DNA of 64,000 nucleotides from assembly GCA_963713495.1 (NCBI GenBank), contig CAVQLX010000007.1, positions 434,001 to 498,000 on the forward strand, in the 5' to 3' direction. Position 1 is the first letter of the stretch, and each line of letters begins with the position of its first letter. Source of the DNA: CAVQLX01 sp963713495. GTDB lineage: Bacteria; Desulfobacterota; Binatia; DP-6. Positions 20,457 through 30,151 of the stretch are shown here, one piece after another. Made by a program: the position numbers and the translations under genes. Under the pieces are notes generated by a model that saw nothing but the letters and a program-made list of their open reading frames with translations, was not told where the DNA came from and did not search any database.

Positions 20457-22095
20457 ATGCGCTCCCCCATACGGGTGACGGTGCGCCCGATTCGCCCGAC
20501 GCAGCATCCCGCGCGCGCCCGCGCATACGTCCGCGACGGGTGGTGGCGCGACGACACGCTGTGGGATGCGCTCGTCGCCACGGCCGCACGGCAGCCGGAT
20601 CGCGTCGCGCTCGTCGAGGGAGACATCCGCCTTGCGTTCCGCGATCTCGCCCGGCGCGCGGACGCGCTGGCGAGCGGGCTCGCGGCGCTCGGGATCGCGC
20701 CCGGCGACGCCGTCGCCTTCCAGCTCCCGAACTGGTGGGAGACCGTCGTCGTTCTCCTGGCGATCGCGCGTCTCGGTGCGGTCGGGGTGCCGATTCTCCC
20801 GATCAACCGCCAGCGCGAGGTCGCCTTCATCCTGCGACAGACGCGAGCACGCGCCCTCCTCATCCCCGGCCGCTATCGCGATTGCGATCACCGCGAGCTG
20901 GCGGCGACGATACGTCCGGAGCTGCCCGCGCTCGCCGAGGTGATCGTGGTCCGCGACGACGCGGCGCCGGGCATGCGCGCGCTGGCGACGCTCGCGACGA
21001 GCTCGGCGCCGACACCGGCGCCGGCCGCCGAGCCGGACGACGTGGCGCTCGTCATCTACACGTCGGGAACCACCGCGGATCCGAAGGGCGTGCTGCACTC
21101 GCACCGGACGCTCCTGGCCGAAGCGCGCAGCCTCGCGCCGATCCACGATCTGTCGGCACGCGACACCGTGCTCATGCCCTCGCCGCTCACCCACATCTCC
21201 GGCATCGTCCACGCCCTCCTCGTGCCGGCGGCGCTCGGCTCGTGCGCGGTCCTGATGCCGCGCTGGGAAGCCGGGCGAGGCGCTCCGTCTGATCGCATCC
21301 GAGCGCGTGACGTACATGGTGGGTGCGCCCACGTTCCTGCGCGAGCTGGCGCAACATCCCCGCCTGGACTCGGTCGACGTCAGCAGCTTCCGCCTCTTCT
21401 CGTGCGGCGGCGCCGACGTCGACCCGACGCTGGTGGCCGAGGCCGCGGAGCGCCTCGGGTGTGTCGTGAAGCGGGTGTACGGTTCGACCGAGTTCCCGAC
21501 CATCACCACGACGGGTCCTGACGATCCACCCGCGCGACGCGTCGACAGCGAGGGACGGCCGATCGGTGCCGCGGAGATCCGGCTGGTCGCCGACGACGAC
21601 GCGCCGGTGCCGGCGGACCGTGAGGGCGAGGTGCTGGCGCGTGGACCGGAGTGCTTCCTCGGCTACCTCGACGGCGCGCTCAACGTCGACGGCTTCACGG
21701 CCGACGGCTGGTTCCGCACCGGCGACCTCGCGACGCTCGACGACGCGGGCTACCTGCGGATCACCGGACGGAAGAAGGACATCATCATCCGCAAGGGCGA
21801 GAACATCAGCGCGCGCGAGCTGGAGGACCTGCTCGCCGCGCACCCGTCAGTCGCCGAGGTCGCCGTCGTCGGCGTGCCGGACACGGCCGCCGGCGAGATC
21901 GCGTGCGCGGTGGTCAGGCTGCGGACCGGCCACGCGGCGCTCTCGCTCGCCGACGTCACGGGCCACCTCCTCGCACACGGACTCTCGAAGCGAAAGCTGC
22001 CCGAGCGTCTCGTGATCGCGGACGACTTTCCCCGCACCGCAAGTGGCAAGGTGCTGAAGCGCGCTTTGCGCGAGCAGCTCGCGGGCGGCGGCTGA
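20457..22095 (+). CDS. AMP-dependent acyl-CoA synthetase (one frameshift)
   Basis: ANL-superfamily ligase that adenylates a carboxylic acid and forms its CoA ester. P-loop motif YTSGTTADPKGVLHSH, substrate-pocket motif RVYGSTEFPT, hinge/motif GWFRTGDLATLDDAGYL with GRKKDIIIRKGENI, and the catalytic Lys in RTASGKVLKRAL are all present. The frame moves by plus one near 21272, consistent with an extra G, after RWEAG. Substrate may be a medium-chain, cyclic or aromatic acid. It diverges from the YCF48/RND pair and lies head-on to a crotonase, an acyl-CoA degradation neighbourhood. Confidence 0.9.
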
Positions 22096-22431
22096 GCGGT
22101 CCCGGCGCGCCAGGGCCGCGGCCACGCGGCTCACCAGGTCTTCGATCGCGGCGGGCCCGTTCTCGAACCCGGCGCACACCCAGTCCTCGACGAGGGCCCG
22201 GGCTTCGGCGAGACTCGGGCATACCGGCGGCTCCGCGGCGGGAAAGGATGAGTCGATAGCCCGCCGGACCGACGAGGACCACACGAGCTTGAGGCCAGTC
22301 GCCATGCGCGGCTGCATGTGCAATTGGCGCGCCAGCGGTGCCTGCCAGCGCACATGCGGCCTTCGCGACCGGACTGTCCGATATTCCGGAAAGCGGCGAC
22401 CTCCCGAGCGGACACCCGGAGGATGGATCGA
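22096..22431. other. Stretch with possible gene remnant on minus strand
   Basis: Lies between the ends of the acyl-CoA ligase and the crotonase. On the minus strand from ATG 22305 a frame reads as a plausible soluble protein for about 70 codons (CPSLAEARALVEDWVCAG), then runs into the antisense of the ligase. I do not recognise it. It may be a broken or chance frame; nothing else is visible here. Confidence 0.3.
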
Positions 22432-23205
22432 TCAGGGTTCGTCGAAGCGACCGTGCCGACCCGCACCCTGGGCGAACCGCAAGGCGCCGGCGACGGTCTC
22501 GCCGGAGGCGACGACGTCCATCCCGCGGCGGGTCTCGTTCAGCAGGGCCGCGGGCAGGTCGAGCGTCCATTGCTCGTACGACGACAGCCGATCGCTCCGC
22601 AGGCAGCGCTGCGGAAAGCGGGCCAGCCCGTGCGCCAGCGTGACCGCCTCGACGAGCGCGGTCCCCGGCTCGACGAGCCGGTTGGCGAGACCCATGCGAA
22701 CGGCCTCCTCTCCCGAGACGCCCCGCCCGGTGAGGATCAGGTCGAGGGCATGGCTGTGTCCGATCATCCGCGCGAGCCGGATGGTGCCACCGTCGATCAG
22801 CGGAACGCCCCATCGCCGGCAGTAGACCCCGAACACCGCGTCGCGCGCCGCGACGCGCAGATCACACCACATCGCCAGCTCGAGGCCGCCGGCGACGGCG
22901 TGCCCCTCGACCGCGGCGACGACCGGCTTCGAGAGCAGCATCCGGCTGGGGCCCATCGGACCGTCGCCGTCCTCGGTCACCCGGTTTCCGTTGCCGCCGG
23001 CCGCGGCCTTCAGATCGGCTCCGGCGCAAAATGCCCCACCGGCTCCCGTCAGCACCGCGACCGAGAGGGCGTCGTCCGCGTCGAAGCGACGGAACGCGTC
23101 CGCCAGCGCGCCCGCGGTGGCCCGGTCGACGGCGTTGCGGACCTCGAGGCGATCGATGGTGACGACGACCACGGGTCCATCCTGCTCCCATCGCACCGTC
23201 GACAT
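22432..23205 (-). CDS. Enoyl-CoA hydratase/isomerase family protein (paralogue)
   Basis: Crotonase of 257 residues, with the N-terminal strand VVVTIDRLEVRNAVD, oxyanion-hole motifs GAFCAGADLKAA and EGHAVAGGLELAMWCDLRVA, and the pocket helix FGVYCRRWGVPLIDGGTIRL. This last signature is shared with crotonase-type isomerases/hydratases active on unusual acyl-CoAs. ATG 23205 has GGAGGAG upstream and begins 17 bases after the DUF6941 gene stop on the same strand, so the two are probably one unit. It converges with the acyl-CoA ligase. Confidence 0.9.
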   Translation of the reverse strand: MSTVRWEQDGPVVVVTIDRLEVRNAVDRATAGALADAFRRFDADDALSVAVLTGAGGAFCAGADLKAAAGGNGNRVTEDGDGPMGPSRMLLSKPVVAAVEGHAVAGGLELAMWCDLRVAARDAVFGVYCRRWGVPLIDGGTIRLARMIGHSHALDLILTGRGVSGEEAVRMGLANRLVEPGTALVEAVTLAHGLARFPQRCLRSDRLSSYEQWTLDLPAALLNETRRGMDVVASGETVAGALRFAQGAGRHGRFDEP

Positions 23206-23222
23206 GCGCTCCTCCTTCGTCA

Positions 23223-23630
23223 TCATTGCAGCGTGGGCTGCACGATCGACACCGCGAGGAAGGCGCATCCGCCGACCTCCTGGCCGTCGACCGAGAGCTG
23301 GATCTCGTAACGTCCCGGACGGGGAACGCGGAGCGCCGCCAGCGTGGCCGCGAAGACGCTCTCGAACCGTCCGCTCACCTCGCTGGGCGTGCGCGCCTCC
23401 AGGCGCCCGGTCACCTCGACACGGAAGTCGCCGTCGGCGTTCACGATGCGCAGCCCGACGGGGTGCGCACCCGGCGCATCGAGCGCGAAGCGCGCGAAGA
23501 CGCGAAACGGCGGCAACGCGTGCGCGAAGTCGGCGACGTTGAAGGTGTCGAACAGGCCCACCAGGGTGTGCTTGTTGCCCAGCTCGAAGCGGACGTCATC
23601 GCAGAGCATACAGACGAGCAGCTGCGCCAT
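23223..23630 (-). CDS. DUF6941-family small protein
   Basis: A 135-residue beta-rich protein opening LLVCMLCDDVRFELGNKHTLVGLFD, characteristic of the DUF6941 family of unknown function. The rest alternates strands and ends SVDGQEVGGCAFLAVSIV. No signal peptide or membrane helix. It shares a short gap with the downstream crotonase, so it is probably co-expressed. Nothing in the sequence indicates an enzymatic role. Confidence 0.8.
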   Translation of the reverse strand: MAQLLVCMLCDDVRFELGNKHTLVGLFDTFNVADFAHALPPFRVFARFALDAPGAHPVGLRIVNADGDFRVEVTGRLEARTPSEVSGRFESVFAATLAALRVPRPGRYEIQLSVDGQEVGGCAFLAVSIVQPTLQ

Positions 23631-23743
23631 GCAGCGCCGGCGTAGGGCAGCCGGCCGGCGGGGTCAAGCGTCCGCGGCAGCCGTCCGCGGCAGCCGGGAA
23701 CACATTGACGCCAGCGGTGCGGATCGTGTCAGATCACCGTGGG

Positions 23744-24550
23744 ATGCCGCCGCCAGGGATCACCCGTCGCGACGTCGTGCGCGGGCTCGGCGTCGGCGCG
23801 CTGATCGCGCTCGTCCCGGCGTCGGCGTTGCGTGCGGCGCTTCGTCCGCATGATCCCGTCGTCGCCGGCGTCAGCCGTTTCCTGAGCGAGGCGGAGCTCG
23901 CCACGCTGCGCGCGATCGTCGGCCGGCTGCTCCCGGGGCCACCGGAGGATCCGGATCCCGGCGCGATCGAGGCAGGATGTGCGGAGGCGATCGATGCGCT
24001 GCTCGCCGCGTTCTCGTTCGACCCGCCGCTCGTGCATGCCGGCGGCCCGTTCTCGAACCGCGCCGGAGCTCACCGTGACGACATGGCCAGGTTCGTGCCG
24101 CTCGACGCGCTGGCAGAGCTCGGCTGGCGCATCCGGCTCGAGGGCTCGCAGGGACGGCCCGAGCGCAGCTTCGCCGGAGAGGTGGTGGGCCTGCAGCAGC
24201 GCTATCGTGAGGGGCTCGCGACCTTGCAGGCGATCACCGGCGCGTCGCCCGACGAGCAGGACGCGATGCTGCGCGACCCGGCCGTCGCCGACTTCGTCTC
24301 GCTGGTGCTCGGCGACACCCTCGACGTCATGTACGGGCCGCCCGAGTACGGTGGCAACCGCGGCCTGGTCGGGTGGATCGCGACCGGCTGGCCCGGCGAC
24401 GTCCAGCCGCGCGGCTTCACCCAGCGCGAGGTGGAGGAGCTCGATCCCGTGTCGCCGCCCTCGGCTGCTCTCGAGGCCGACGCGGCGCGCGTGGCGCTCA
24501 CCCGCTACATCCCCGGGACCACGCTCGTCGATCCGCCGGAGGAGTCGTGA
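23744..24550 (+). CDS. Tat-exported gluconate 2-dehydrogenase subunit 3-like protein
   Basis: Small-subunit partner of a membrane or periplasmic FAD dehydrogenase. The N-terminus has a twin-arginine signal, ITRRDVVRGLGVGALIALVP. A gluconate-dehydrogenase subunit 3-type region follows (helical, FLSEAELATLRAIVGRLLPG) and ends with FVSLVLGDTLDVMYGPPEYGGNR. ATG 23744 was chosen because it places RR close to the N-terminus; a TTG at 23705 is upstream. It overlaps the GMC flavoprotein by four bases (GTGA), so the pair is translationally coupled. In this family the small subunit carries the flavoprotein out through Tat. Confidence 0.85.
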   Translation: MPPPGITRRDVVRGLGVGALIALVPASALRAALRPHDPVVAGVSRFLSEAELATLRAIVGRLLPGPPEDPDPGAIEAGCAEAIDALLAAFSFDPPLVHAGGPFSNRAGAHRDDMARFVPLDALAELGWRIRLEGSQGRPERSFAGEVVGLQQRYREGLATLQAITGASPDEQDAMLRDPAVADFVSLVLGDTLDVMYGPPEYGGNRGLVGWIATGWPGDVQPRGFTQREVEELDPVSPPSAALEADAARVALTRYIPGTTLVDPPEES

Positions 24551-26274
24551 CGCGATCGGTGATCGTCGTCGGCTCCGGCGCCGGTGGCAGCGTGGCCGCC
24601 TGGGAGCTCGCGCGCGCGGGCCACCAGGTGCTGGTGCTGGAGAAGGGTCGCAACCTCTTGCCCGGTCTCGGGACGAGCGGGGGCATCCACCACATCCCGT
24701 TCGCCAACGACGAGGTGAAGAGCGGTCGCGCCTTCGAGAACCAGGATGTCGTGCTCGAACCGCGCGCCGCGCGAACCCAGGCGGAGGCGGTGGCCGGCGT
24801 CGAGCGCTCCTTCGTCGGCGACGTGAACACGCTGCCGACGACGGTCGGCGGCGGCACCGTTCACTGGGACGCGAAGACACCGCGCTTCTGGCGCCAGGAT
24901 TTCTCGGGCCGCTCGCTCTACGGTCCGATCGACGGCGCCAACGTCGCCGACTGGCCGCTGACGTACGACGAGCTCGCGCCCTTCTACGACGAGGTCGAGC
25001 ACCGGCTCGGCGTGCAGGGCGACGTCCACCGGATGCCCGCGGCCACGCTCGCGCAGGCCCCGCGCCGCCACCAGTTCGTGATGCCGCCGAACCCGCCGAT
25101 GCTGGCGGGCCAGCGTCTCGCAGAGGGCGCCGCGCGGCGCGGCTACCAGGCGTATCCGTTCCCGATGGCGGTCAGCTCGCGCCACTTTCACGGGCGCCCG
25201 CGCTGCAACTCGTGCGGCTTCTGCTCGGGATTCGGCTGTCCGATCCTGGCGCGTGGCAGCGCCGCGGTCTCGTTCCTTCACCCGGCGCTGCGTGCCGGGG
25301 TGCACCTGCGCTCGCGCTGCTTCGTCCACCGCATCGAGCTCTCGAGCGACGGCCGGCGCGCGATCGGCGTCGCCTACCGCGACGAGGCCGGGCGCGAGCG
25401 CCATGCGCGCGCCGACATCGTCATCCTCGCCGCCTCCGCGATCGAGACCGCCCGCCTCGCGCTCCTGTCCGCCGGCGGCTCGCATCCCGACGGCCTCGGC
25501 AACCGCTCCGGCCAGCTCGGACGGAACGTCATGTTCCACCTCTTCACGCTCGGCATCGGGCTCTTCGCCGACGAGCCGCACGCATGGCGCGGACCGTCGA
25601 CGACCTTCACGATCGACGACTTCGTCGGCCCCGACCGGAGCGCGGCGGCACGCGCGACGGGGCTGCCATACCTGAAGGGCGGCATCTGCGAGGTGGGCGG
25701 CGGCGTCACGCTCATCGAGGAGGCCGGCCTCTACACCGCGCTGCCCAACGCGTGGGGCGCATCGCTGAAGCAGGCGATGCGGACGTCGCCGCTGCGCCGA
25801 CACCTGGCGGGGCTGTCGATGGTCGGCGAGGACCTGCCGCAGGAAGCGAACCGCGTCGATCTCGATCCGACCCTGCGCGACGTCTACGGCGTCCCGGTTC
25901 CACGCATCACGCACACGAGCCACCCGTTCGAGCTCGCCGCCTCGACGTACTTCGGCCCCCGCCTCGGCGAGATCTGCGCGTCGGCTCCGGGCGCCGTCGC
26001 CGCCGGCTGGCTACCGGTCGGCGCCCTTGCCGAGACGACGGGCGGGTTCGGCAGTCCCTACGCGGGGCCCGCGTCGACCGCGCACATCATGGGCACCGCG
26101 CGCATGGGAGACGACCCCGAGACGTCCGTCGTCGATCGCTGGGGCCGCATGCACGAGCTCGACAACGTCCACGTGGCCGACGGGTCGGTGTTCGCCTCGT
26201 CCGGCGGCTTCAATCCGACGCTCACGATCATGGCGCTCAGCCTGCGCATGGCCCGGCATCTGGCCAGCGGCTGA
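24547..26274 (+). CDS. GMC-family FAD oxidoreductase, large subunit of the Tat pair
   Basis: FAD-dependent dehydrogenase of 575 residues. The N-terminal dinucleotide fold is VIVVGSGAGGSVAAWELA; the family signature near the C-terminus includes HIMGTARMGDDP and the FAD-contact ADGSVFASSGGFNPTLTI. A Cys cluster (RCNSCGFCSGFGCP, about residue 220) is typical of gluconate-dehydrogenase-like and sterol-oxidase-like members and may bind a metal or form disulfides. It starts GTG 24547 inside the stop of the small subunit. Electrons would normally pass to a cytochrome c subunit, but none is adjacent. Substrate is probably an alcohol or sugar acid. Confidence 0.9.
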   Translation: MTRSVIVVGSGAGGSVAAWELARAGHQVLVLEKGRNLLPGLGTSGGIHHIPFANDEVKSGRAFENQDVVLEPRAARTQAEAVAGVERSFVGDVNTLPTTVGGGTVHWDAKTPRFWRQDFSGRSLYGPIDGANVADWPLTYDELAPFYDEVEHRLGVQGDVHRMPAATLAQAPRRHQFVMPPNPPMLAGQRLAEGAARRGYQAYPFPMAVSSRHFHGRPRCNSCGFCSGFGCPILARGSAAVSFLHPALRAGVHLRSRCFVHRIELSSDGRRAIGVAYRDEAGRERHARADIVILAASAIETARLALLSAGGSHPDGLGNRSGQLGRNVMFHLFTLGIGLFADEPHAWRGPSTTFTIDDFVGPDRSAAARATGLPYLKGGICEVGGGVTLIEEAGLYTALPNAWGASLKQAMRTSPLRRHLAGLSMVGEDLPQEANRVDLDPTLRDVYGVPVPRITHTSHPFELAASTYFGPRLGEICASAPGAVAAGWLPVGALAETTGGFGSPYAGPASTAHIMGTARMGDDPETSVVDRWGRMHELDNVHVADGSVFASSGGFNPTLTIMALSLRMARHLASG

Positions 26275-26784
26275 GGAGCACCGAGGGCGCGAAGGCAGGA
26301 TGCGGCGCCACCGAGGAGTTGACGACGTGGATCCCGTTCACGTCGACCACGGTCGGACCAGTTGGTCGTCGTCGAGCCTTTCGGGGCGCCGTCCAGGCTG
26401 AGGTTGCTGATCGTCACGTTGGTCGAGTTCTTGACGCTGATCAGATCCGGCAGGACGGTGCCGAGGCTGTTAGGCGACCTGATCGGGATGATGCGCGGCG
26501 GACCCAGCGCCGGGTCGGCCTTGCCGGTGATCGTGACGTTGCGCACCCCCCTCGATGAACAGCGTTCCGGTATACTCCCCGGAGCAGAGGGTGAGCGTCT
26601 GACCGTTCGCGATCGGAAAGGGGTTGAGGGTGGACAGGTCGACGAGGTCGCGCGCGCCTGGACACTGGACCCCGTCCCGCGAGTCGTCGATGAAGATGGT
26701 CGACGTCGCGCGCGCCGGACCGGCCGGGATCGCGCTCCAGACGAGGAGGCCGAGGATGGCCGTGATGAGCGTCTTCTTCATCAT
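26275..26784 (-). pseudogene. Truncated, frameshifted right-handed beta-helix secreted protein
   Basis: Begins with a good signal peptide (MMKKTLITAILGLLVWSA...) and a DSRDGVQCPGA mature start, then parallel-beta-helix style repeats (LTLCSGEYTGTLFIEGG; MRNVTITGKADP; SVKNSTNVTISNLSLDG). The frame changes near 26545 and again near 26360, and the coding quality stops abruptly at about 26280, next to the GMC gene stop. Only the first rungs remain, so this is a deletion remnant. It is antiparallel to the GMC gene and related in kind to the beta-helix genes at 30-33 kb. Confidence 0.7.
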
Positions 26785-26885
26785 CCCGGATAGGATGGCC
26801 AGACAGGACGACCTCATTGCGGCGCCACGCGGGGCGTCGTCTCGGCGTTGCCCTCGTCGCACAGTTCCAGTACGGCGAGCGCTCC

Positions 26886-28070
26886 ATGACGGGCAGCGCG
26901 GGAGCGAGGTTCGACCTGCGCAGCGGGGAGACGTGGCGGAACCCGTTCCCGATGTACGCCGCGCTACGCGAGCGCGATCCGGTGCACCACGCGGTGATGG
27001 GAGACTTCTGGATCCTCACCCGGTTCGAGGACGTGTGGGCAGCAGCGGGCGATCCGGCGACCTTCTCGTCGTCGCAGGGTCTCACCGTGGCGTACGACGA
27101 GCTCCACGCGACCGGCCTCGGGACCACCATGCCGATGGTGTTTCTCGATCCGCCCGCACACACGGAGTTTCGCCGGCTGATCACGGGCAACCTCACGCCG
27201 CGCAAGGTGTCGAGCATCGAACCGGCGGTGCGTGCGTTCGTGGCGGAGCGCATCGAGGCGGCACGATCGCTGGGCACCGTCGACATCGTCGCGCATCTCT
27301 TCGGGCCGCTGCCGAGCTTCGTGGTCGCGCACTACCTCGGCGTGCCGCCGGCCGACCGTGCGCGCTTCGAGCACTGGACCGAGGCCACCGTCCAGGCAGC
27401 CGCGGCTGGCGCCGCCAGTGCCGACGCCGGCGCCATCACGGACCTGATGGGGTATTTCGCGGAGCTGGTCGCTCGCCGGCGCCGCAACCCCGGCGACGAC
27501 ATCGTCTCGGAGCTGGCGCGCCTGGGAGATGACACGGTCTCCCTCGCCCGCATCCTGGGCTTTGCCTTCACGATGGTGGCCGGCGGGAACGACACGACCA
27601 CCGGGCTGCTCGCGGGCGCGGCGTGCCTCCTGACGGAGCGACCGGACCAGCGAGCGCGCCTGCTCGACGATCCGGGCCGGATCCCGAACGCCGTCGAGGA
27701 GCTGCTGCGTCTCACGTCGCCCGTCCAGAATCTCGCGCGCACCACGACACGCGACGTCCGGGTACGCGGCGTGACCATCCCTGCCGGCCGGAAGGTGCTG
27801 CTCTGCTACGCCGCTGCTAATCGCGATGCCGACGAGTTCGGCGCGACCGCCGAGGAGCTCGACGTCGATCGGCGCATCGCGAAGCTGCTCGCCTTCAGCT
27901 ACGGCACGCACTACTGCATCGGTGCGGCGGCCGCACGACTGCAGGGTCGGGTCGTGCTCGAGGAGCTCCTCGCGCGCTGTCCCGGGTTCCACGTCGACGT
28001 CGCCGCGGGCCGCTATGCGGAGGGCAACTACGTGCGGCGGCACGTGACGTTGCCGTGGTCGGCGACCTGA
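26886..28070 (+). CDS. Cytochrome P450
   Basis: Soluble bacterial P450 of 394 residues, a heme monooxygenase needing ferredoxin or flavodoxin partners not seen here. The I-helix oxygen-activation motif is AGGNDTT, the K-helix ExxR is EELLR, and the heme-binding loop is FSYGTHYCIGAAAAR with the axial Cys. The N-terminal part (NPFPMYAALRERDPVHH) and the FLDPPAHTEFRRLI segment resemble CYP families of actinobacterial type that act on steroids, lipids or alkyl chains. ATG 26886 is the family start. No operon partners. The frame is intact. Confidence 0.95.
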   Translation: MTGSAGARFDLRSGETWRNPFPMYAALRERDPVHHAVMGDFWILTRFEDVWAAAGDPATFSSSQGLTVAYDELHATGLGTTMPMVFLDPPAHTEFRRLITGNLTPRKVSSIEPAVRAFVAERIEAARSLGTVDIVAHLFGPLPSFVVAHYLGVPPADRARFEHWTEATVQAAAAGAASADAGAITDLMGYFAELVARRRRNPGDDIVSELARLGDDTVSLARILGFAFTMVAGGNDTTTGLLAGAACLLTERPDQRARLLDDPGRIPNAVEELLRLTSPVQNLARTTTRDVRVRGVTIPAGRKVLLCYAAANRDADEFGATAEELDVDRRIAKLLAFSYGTHYCIGAAAARLQGRVVLEELLARCPGFHVDVAAGRYAEGNYVRRHVTLPWSAT

Positions 28071-28268
28071 GGCCCTTCCGGGGCAGCCGGCAACCGCACG
28101 GGTAGCGGCTGCTACCTGGGCGGTAGCGGCTTCGGACGATGCCGCGCTTCAGGAGCCTGCGGCCGAGCGGGCGGTCATCAACCCAGCCGGCCCGGTACGA
28201 TCGCCAGATCGACGTTCCACAACCCCGCCGTCGGCGTCAGGGTCTTCGATGGCATCGGTGAAGTAAGT

Positions 28269-28284
28269 GCAGCAGGCGTGCTGC
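28269..28284. promoter_or_regulatory. Short inverted repeat before methyltransferase gene
   Basis: GCAGCA-GGCG-TGCTGC, 55 bp upstream of the start at 28339 in a 268-bp gap. A possible operator, supported only by symmetry. Confidence 0.2.
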
Positions 28285-28338
28285 GTCGACCCGCTCCGAT
28301 ATGGGGGGTAGGCTCTGGGTGCGCGTCCGGACAACCCC

Positions 28339-28983
28339 ATGAACGAACGCACCAAGGACTTCATCCCTGCCGCGGGGACCGACTGGTTGCTTCCCCTCTA
28401 TGACCCAGTCGACCATCTGCTGCGGGGCGGGCGGGCAAAGGAGGGCCTACTTCGGCAGGCCCGGATTCCGGCGGGTGCGCGGGTGCTCGACGTCGGTTGC
28501 GGGACCGGCACGCTCGCGATCCTGACCAAGCGGCAGCACCCCGAGGCCGTGGTGGTGGGCGTCGATCCCGATCCCAGGGCGCTCGCGCTGGCGCTACGCA
28601 AGGCCGTGCGGCGCGGCGCCGACGTGACCTTCGACCAGGGCTACTGCCAAAAGCTTCCCTACCCAGACGAGAGCTTCGATGTGGTGCTCTCCTCGATGAT
28701 GCTTCACCACCTCCCCCGTGACGTGAAGCGCGCCATGTTCGGCGAGGTGCGCCGCGTGCTCGCACCGAGCGGACACTTCCACGCCATGGACTTCGGGCCG
28801 CCGCGCGGCCCGTTCTCCCGGTTGGTCGCCCGTCTCATGCGCGGCCACGCGAATATCGCCGACAACCTGGAAGGGCGCCTTCCGCAGCTGATGCGGGAGG
28901 CGGGCCTGTGCTCCGTCAACGAGACGGACTCGGTCACCCGCCTGATCGGCAGCCTCGCCTACTACCGAGCCGCCGCGGCCTGA
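28339..28983 (+). CDS. UbiE-type class I methyltransferase
   Basis: Cytosolic methyltransferase of 214 residues with motif I VLDVGCGTGTLAI, the acidic motif II GVDPDPRALA, and the post-I/motif VVLSSMMLHHLP followed by VRRVLAPSGHFHAMDFG. This is the Methyltransf_11/25 pattern seen in quinone and small-molecule methyltransferases; the substrate cannot be named. ATG 28339 is preceded only by a weak ribosome site. It stands alone. Confidence 0.88.
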   Translation: MNERTKDFIPAAGTDWLLPLYDPVDHLLRGGRAKEGLLRQARIPAGARVLDVGCGTGTLAILTKRQHPEAVVVGVDPDPRALALALRKAVRRGADVTFDQGYCQKLPYPDESFDVVLSSMMLHHLPRDVKRAMFGEVRRVLAPSGHFHAMDFGPPRGPFSRLVARLMRGHANIADNLEGRLPQLMREAGLCSVNETDSVTRLIGSLAYYRAAAA

Positions 28984-29273
28984 GCGCGATTCTGTAGCTC
29001 GGGCCTTCCGCTGCACCGACGCGCGCGCACCTCGACCGTCATCGAGCCCGTTCGCGACGGTGCGGCCATGACCCATCGAAACCGCGTCGCCGAGGTGCTG
29101 GCCTCCAAGATCGTCGAGGTAGCGGCGCGCTACCCGAAATGTAGCCCCTTGCCTGGTGAGACCCTTGGCCTCGGCGCGGGGCCTTGGGGAATGGGCTGCG
29201 GCTCGGACGCGGCGTCTCATTCTCGCGTCGCTTCCAACAGGCCCGCCCTGTGCAGCGGGAGAGAGAAGCTCTG

Positions 29274-30086
29274 ATGATCTCGTTTCGGAACGGAATTGCA
29301 GCCGCGGCAGCGGTGGTGCTGCTGGCGGGCGCGGCCGGGGCCGCCGGCCCGCCGGGCGGACCACTCACGAAGTGCTCGGTGGACGCGGTGGTGTCGGGCG
29401 CGGGGTGCATGGACAAGTACGAGGCGAGCGTGTGGCGCGTGCCGAACCCGACGACGACCAACAAGGGGCTGGTCGGGAGGATCCAGCAGGGCAAGGCAAC
29501 GGTCGCGCTGTTGACGGCAGGCGGCGCGACGCTGCTCGGCACGGCGGGGGACGACTACGCGCCCTGCACCCACAGCGGACAGAACTGCGCCAACGACATC
29601 TACGCGGTGAGCCTGCCGGGCGTGACGCCCTCGGCGCACATCACGTGGTTCCAGGCGCAGGAAGCATGCGCCAATGCCGGCAAGCGGCTGCCGACGAGCG
29701 CGGAGTGGCAGGTAGGGGCGAACGGAACGCCGGATCCCGGGCCGGACAACGGGACGACGGACTGCGACACCGCGAGCGATGGCCTGTCTCCGACCGGCGC
29801 GCGCAGCAGCTGCGTATCGGCGCGCGGGGCCTTCGACACGGTGGGCAATCTGGCCGAATGGGTGGCGGACTGGGTCCCGCAATCGACGACGTGCCCGAGC
29901 TGGGCCAGCTTCAGCAATGACGACATGTGCCTCTCCGGGGCGAGTACGACGCAAAACAGCCCCGGTGCGCTGGTGCGTGGCGGCGCTTTCGCCTCCCTCG
30001 GCGGTCCGCTTGCCGGCCCGCTCGCGGTCCGCGACTTTCCGCCGTTTCGCGCGGCCAGCTTCATCGGCTTTCGCTGCGCGCGCTAG
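29274..30086 (+). CDS. Secreted FGE/SUMF1-fold protein
   Basis: A 270-residue exported protein: signal peptide (about 1-24, ending AGAAG) followed by the formylglycine-generating-enzyme/C-type-lectin-like fold. The fold motifs are GKRLPTSAEWQVGA, GNLAEWVADW, the RGGAF turn and the C-terminal IGFRCAR. The two catalytic Cys of aerobic FGE, expected shortly before the final GFRC, are absent (the stretch is LAGPLAVRDFPPFRAASF), so sulfatase activation is unlikely; a binding role at the surface is more plausible. ATG 29274 has GGGAGAG upstream. It opens a run of secreted-protein genes; a hairpin follows. Confidence 0.85.
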   Translation: MISFRNGIAAAAAVVLLAGAAGAAGPPGGPLTKCSVDAVVSGAGCMDKYEASVWRVPNPTTTNKGLVGRIQQGKATVALLTAGGATLLGTAGDDYAPCTHSGQNCANDIYAVSLPGVTPSAHITWFQAQEACANAGKRLPTSAEWQVGANGTPDPGPDNGTTDCDTASDGLSPTGARSSCVSARGAFDTVGNLAEWVADWVPQSTTCPSWASFSNDDMCLSGASTTQNSPGALVRGGAFASLGGPLAGPLAVRDFPPFRAASFIGFRCAR

Positions 30087-30090
30087 ACGC

Positions 30091-30117
30091 CGCTCTCGTC
30101 GGCGGGCGCCGAGAGCG
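30091..30117 (+). terminator. Hairpin after FGE-like gene
   Basis: CGCTCTCG / CGAGAGCG, eight perfect pairs with an 11-base loop, five bases after the stop codon. It may attenuate transcription into the beta-helix genes. No T-tract follows. Confidence 0.45.
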
Positions 30118-30151
30118 TCGCCAGGCTCCGCTGCCATCACGGAGGTTGCAA

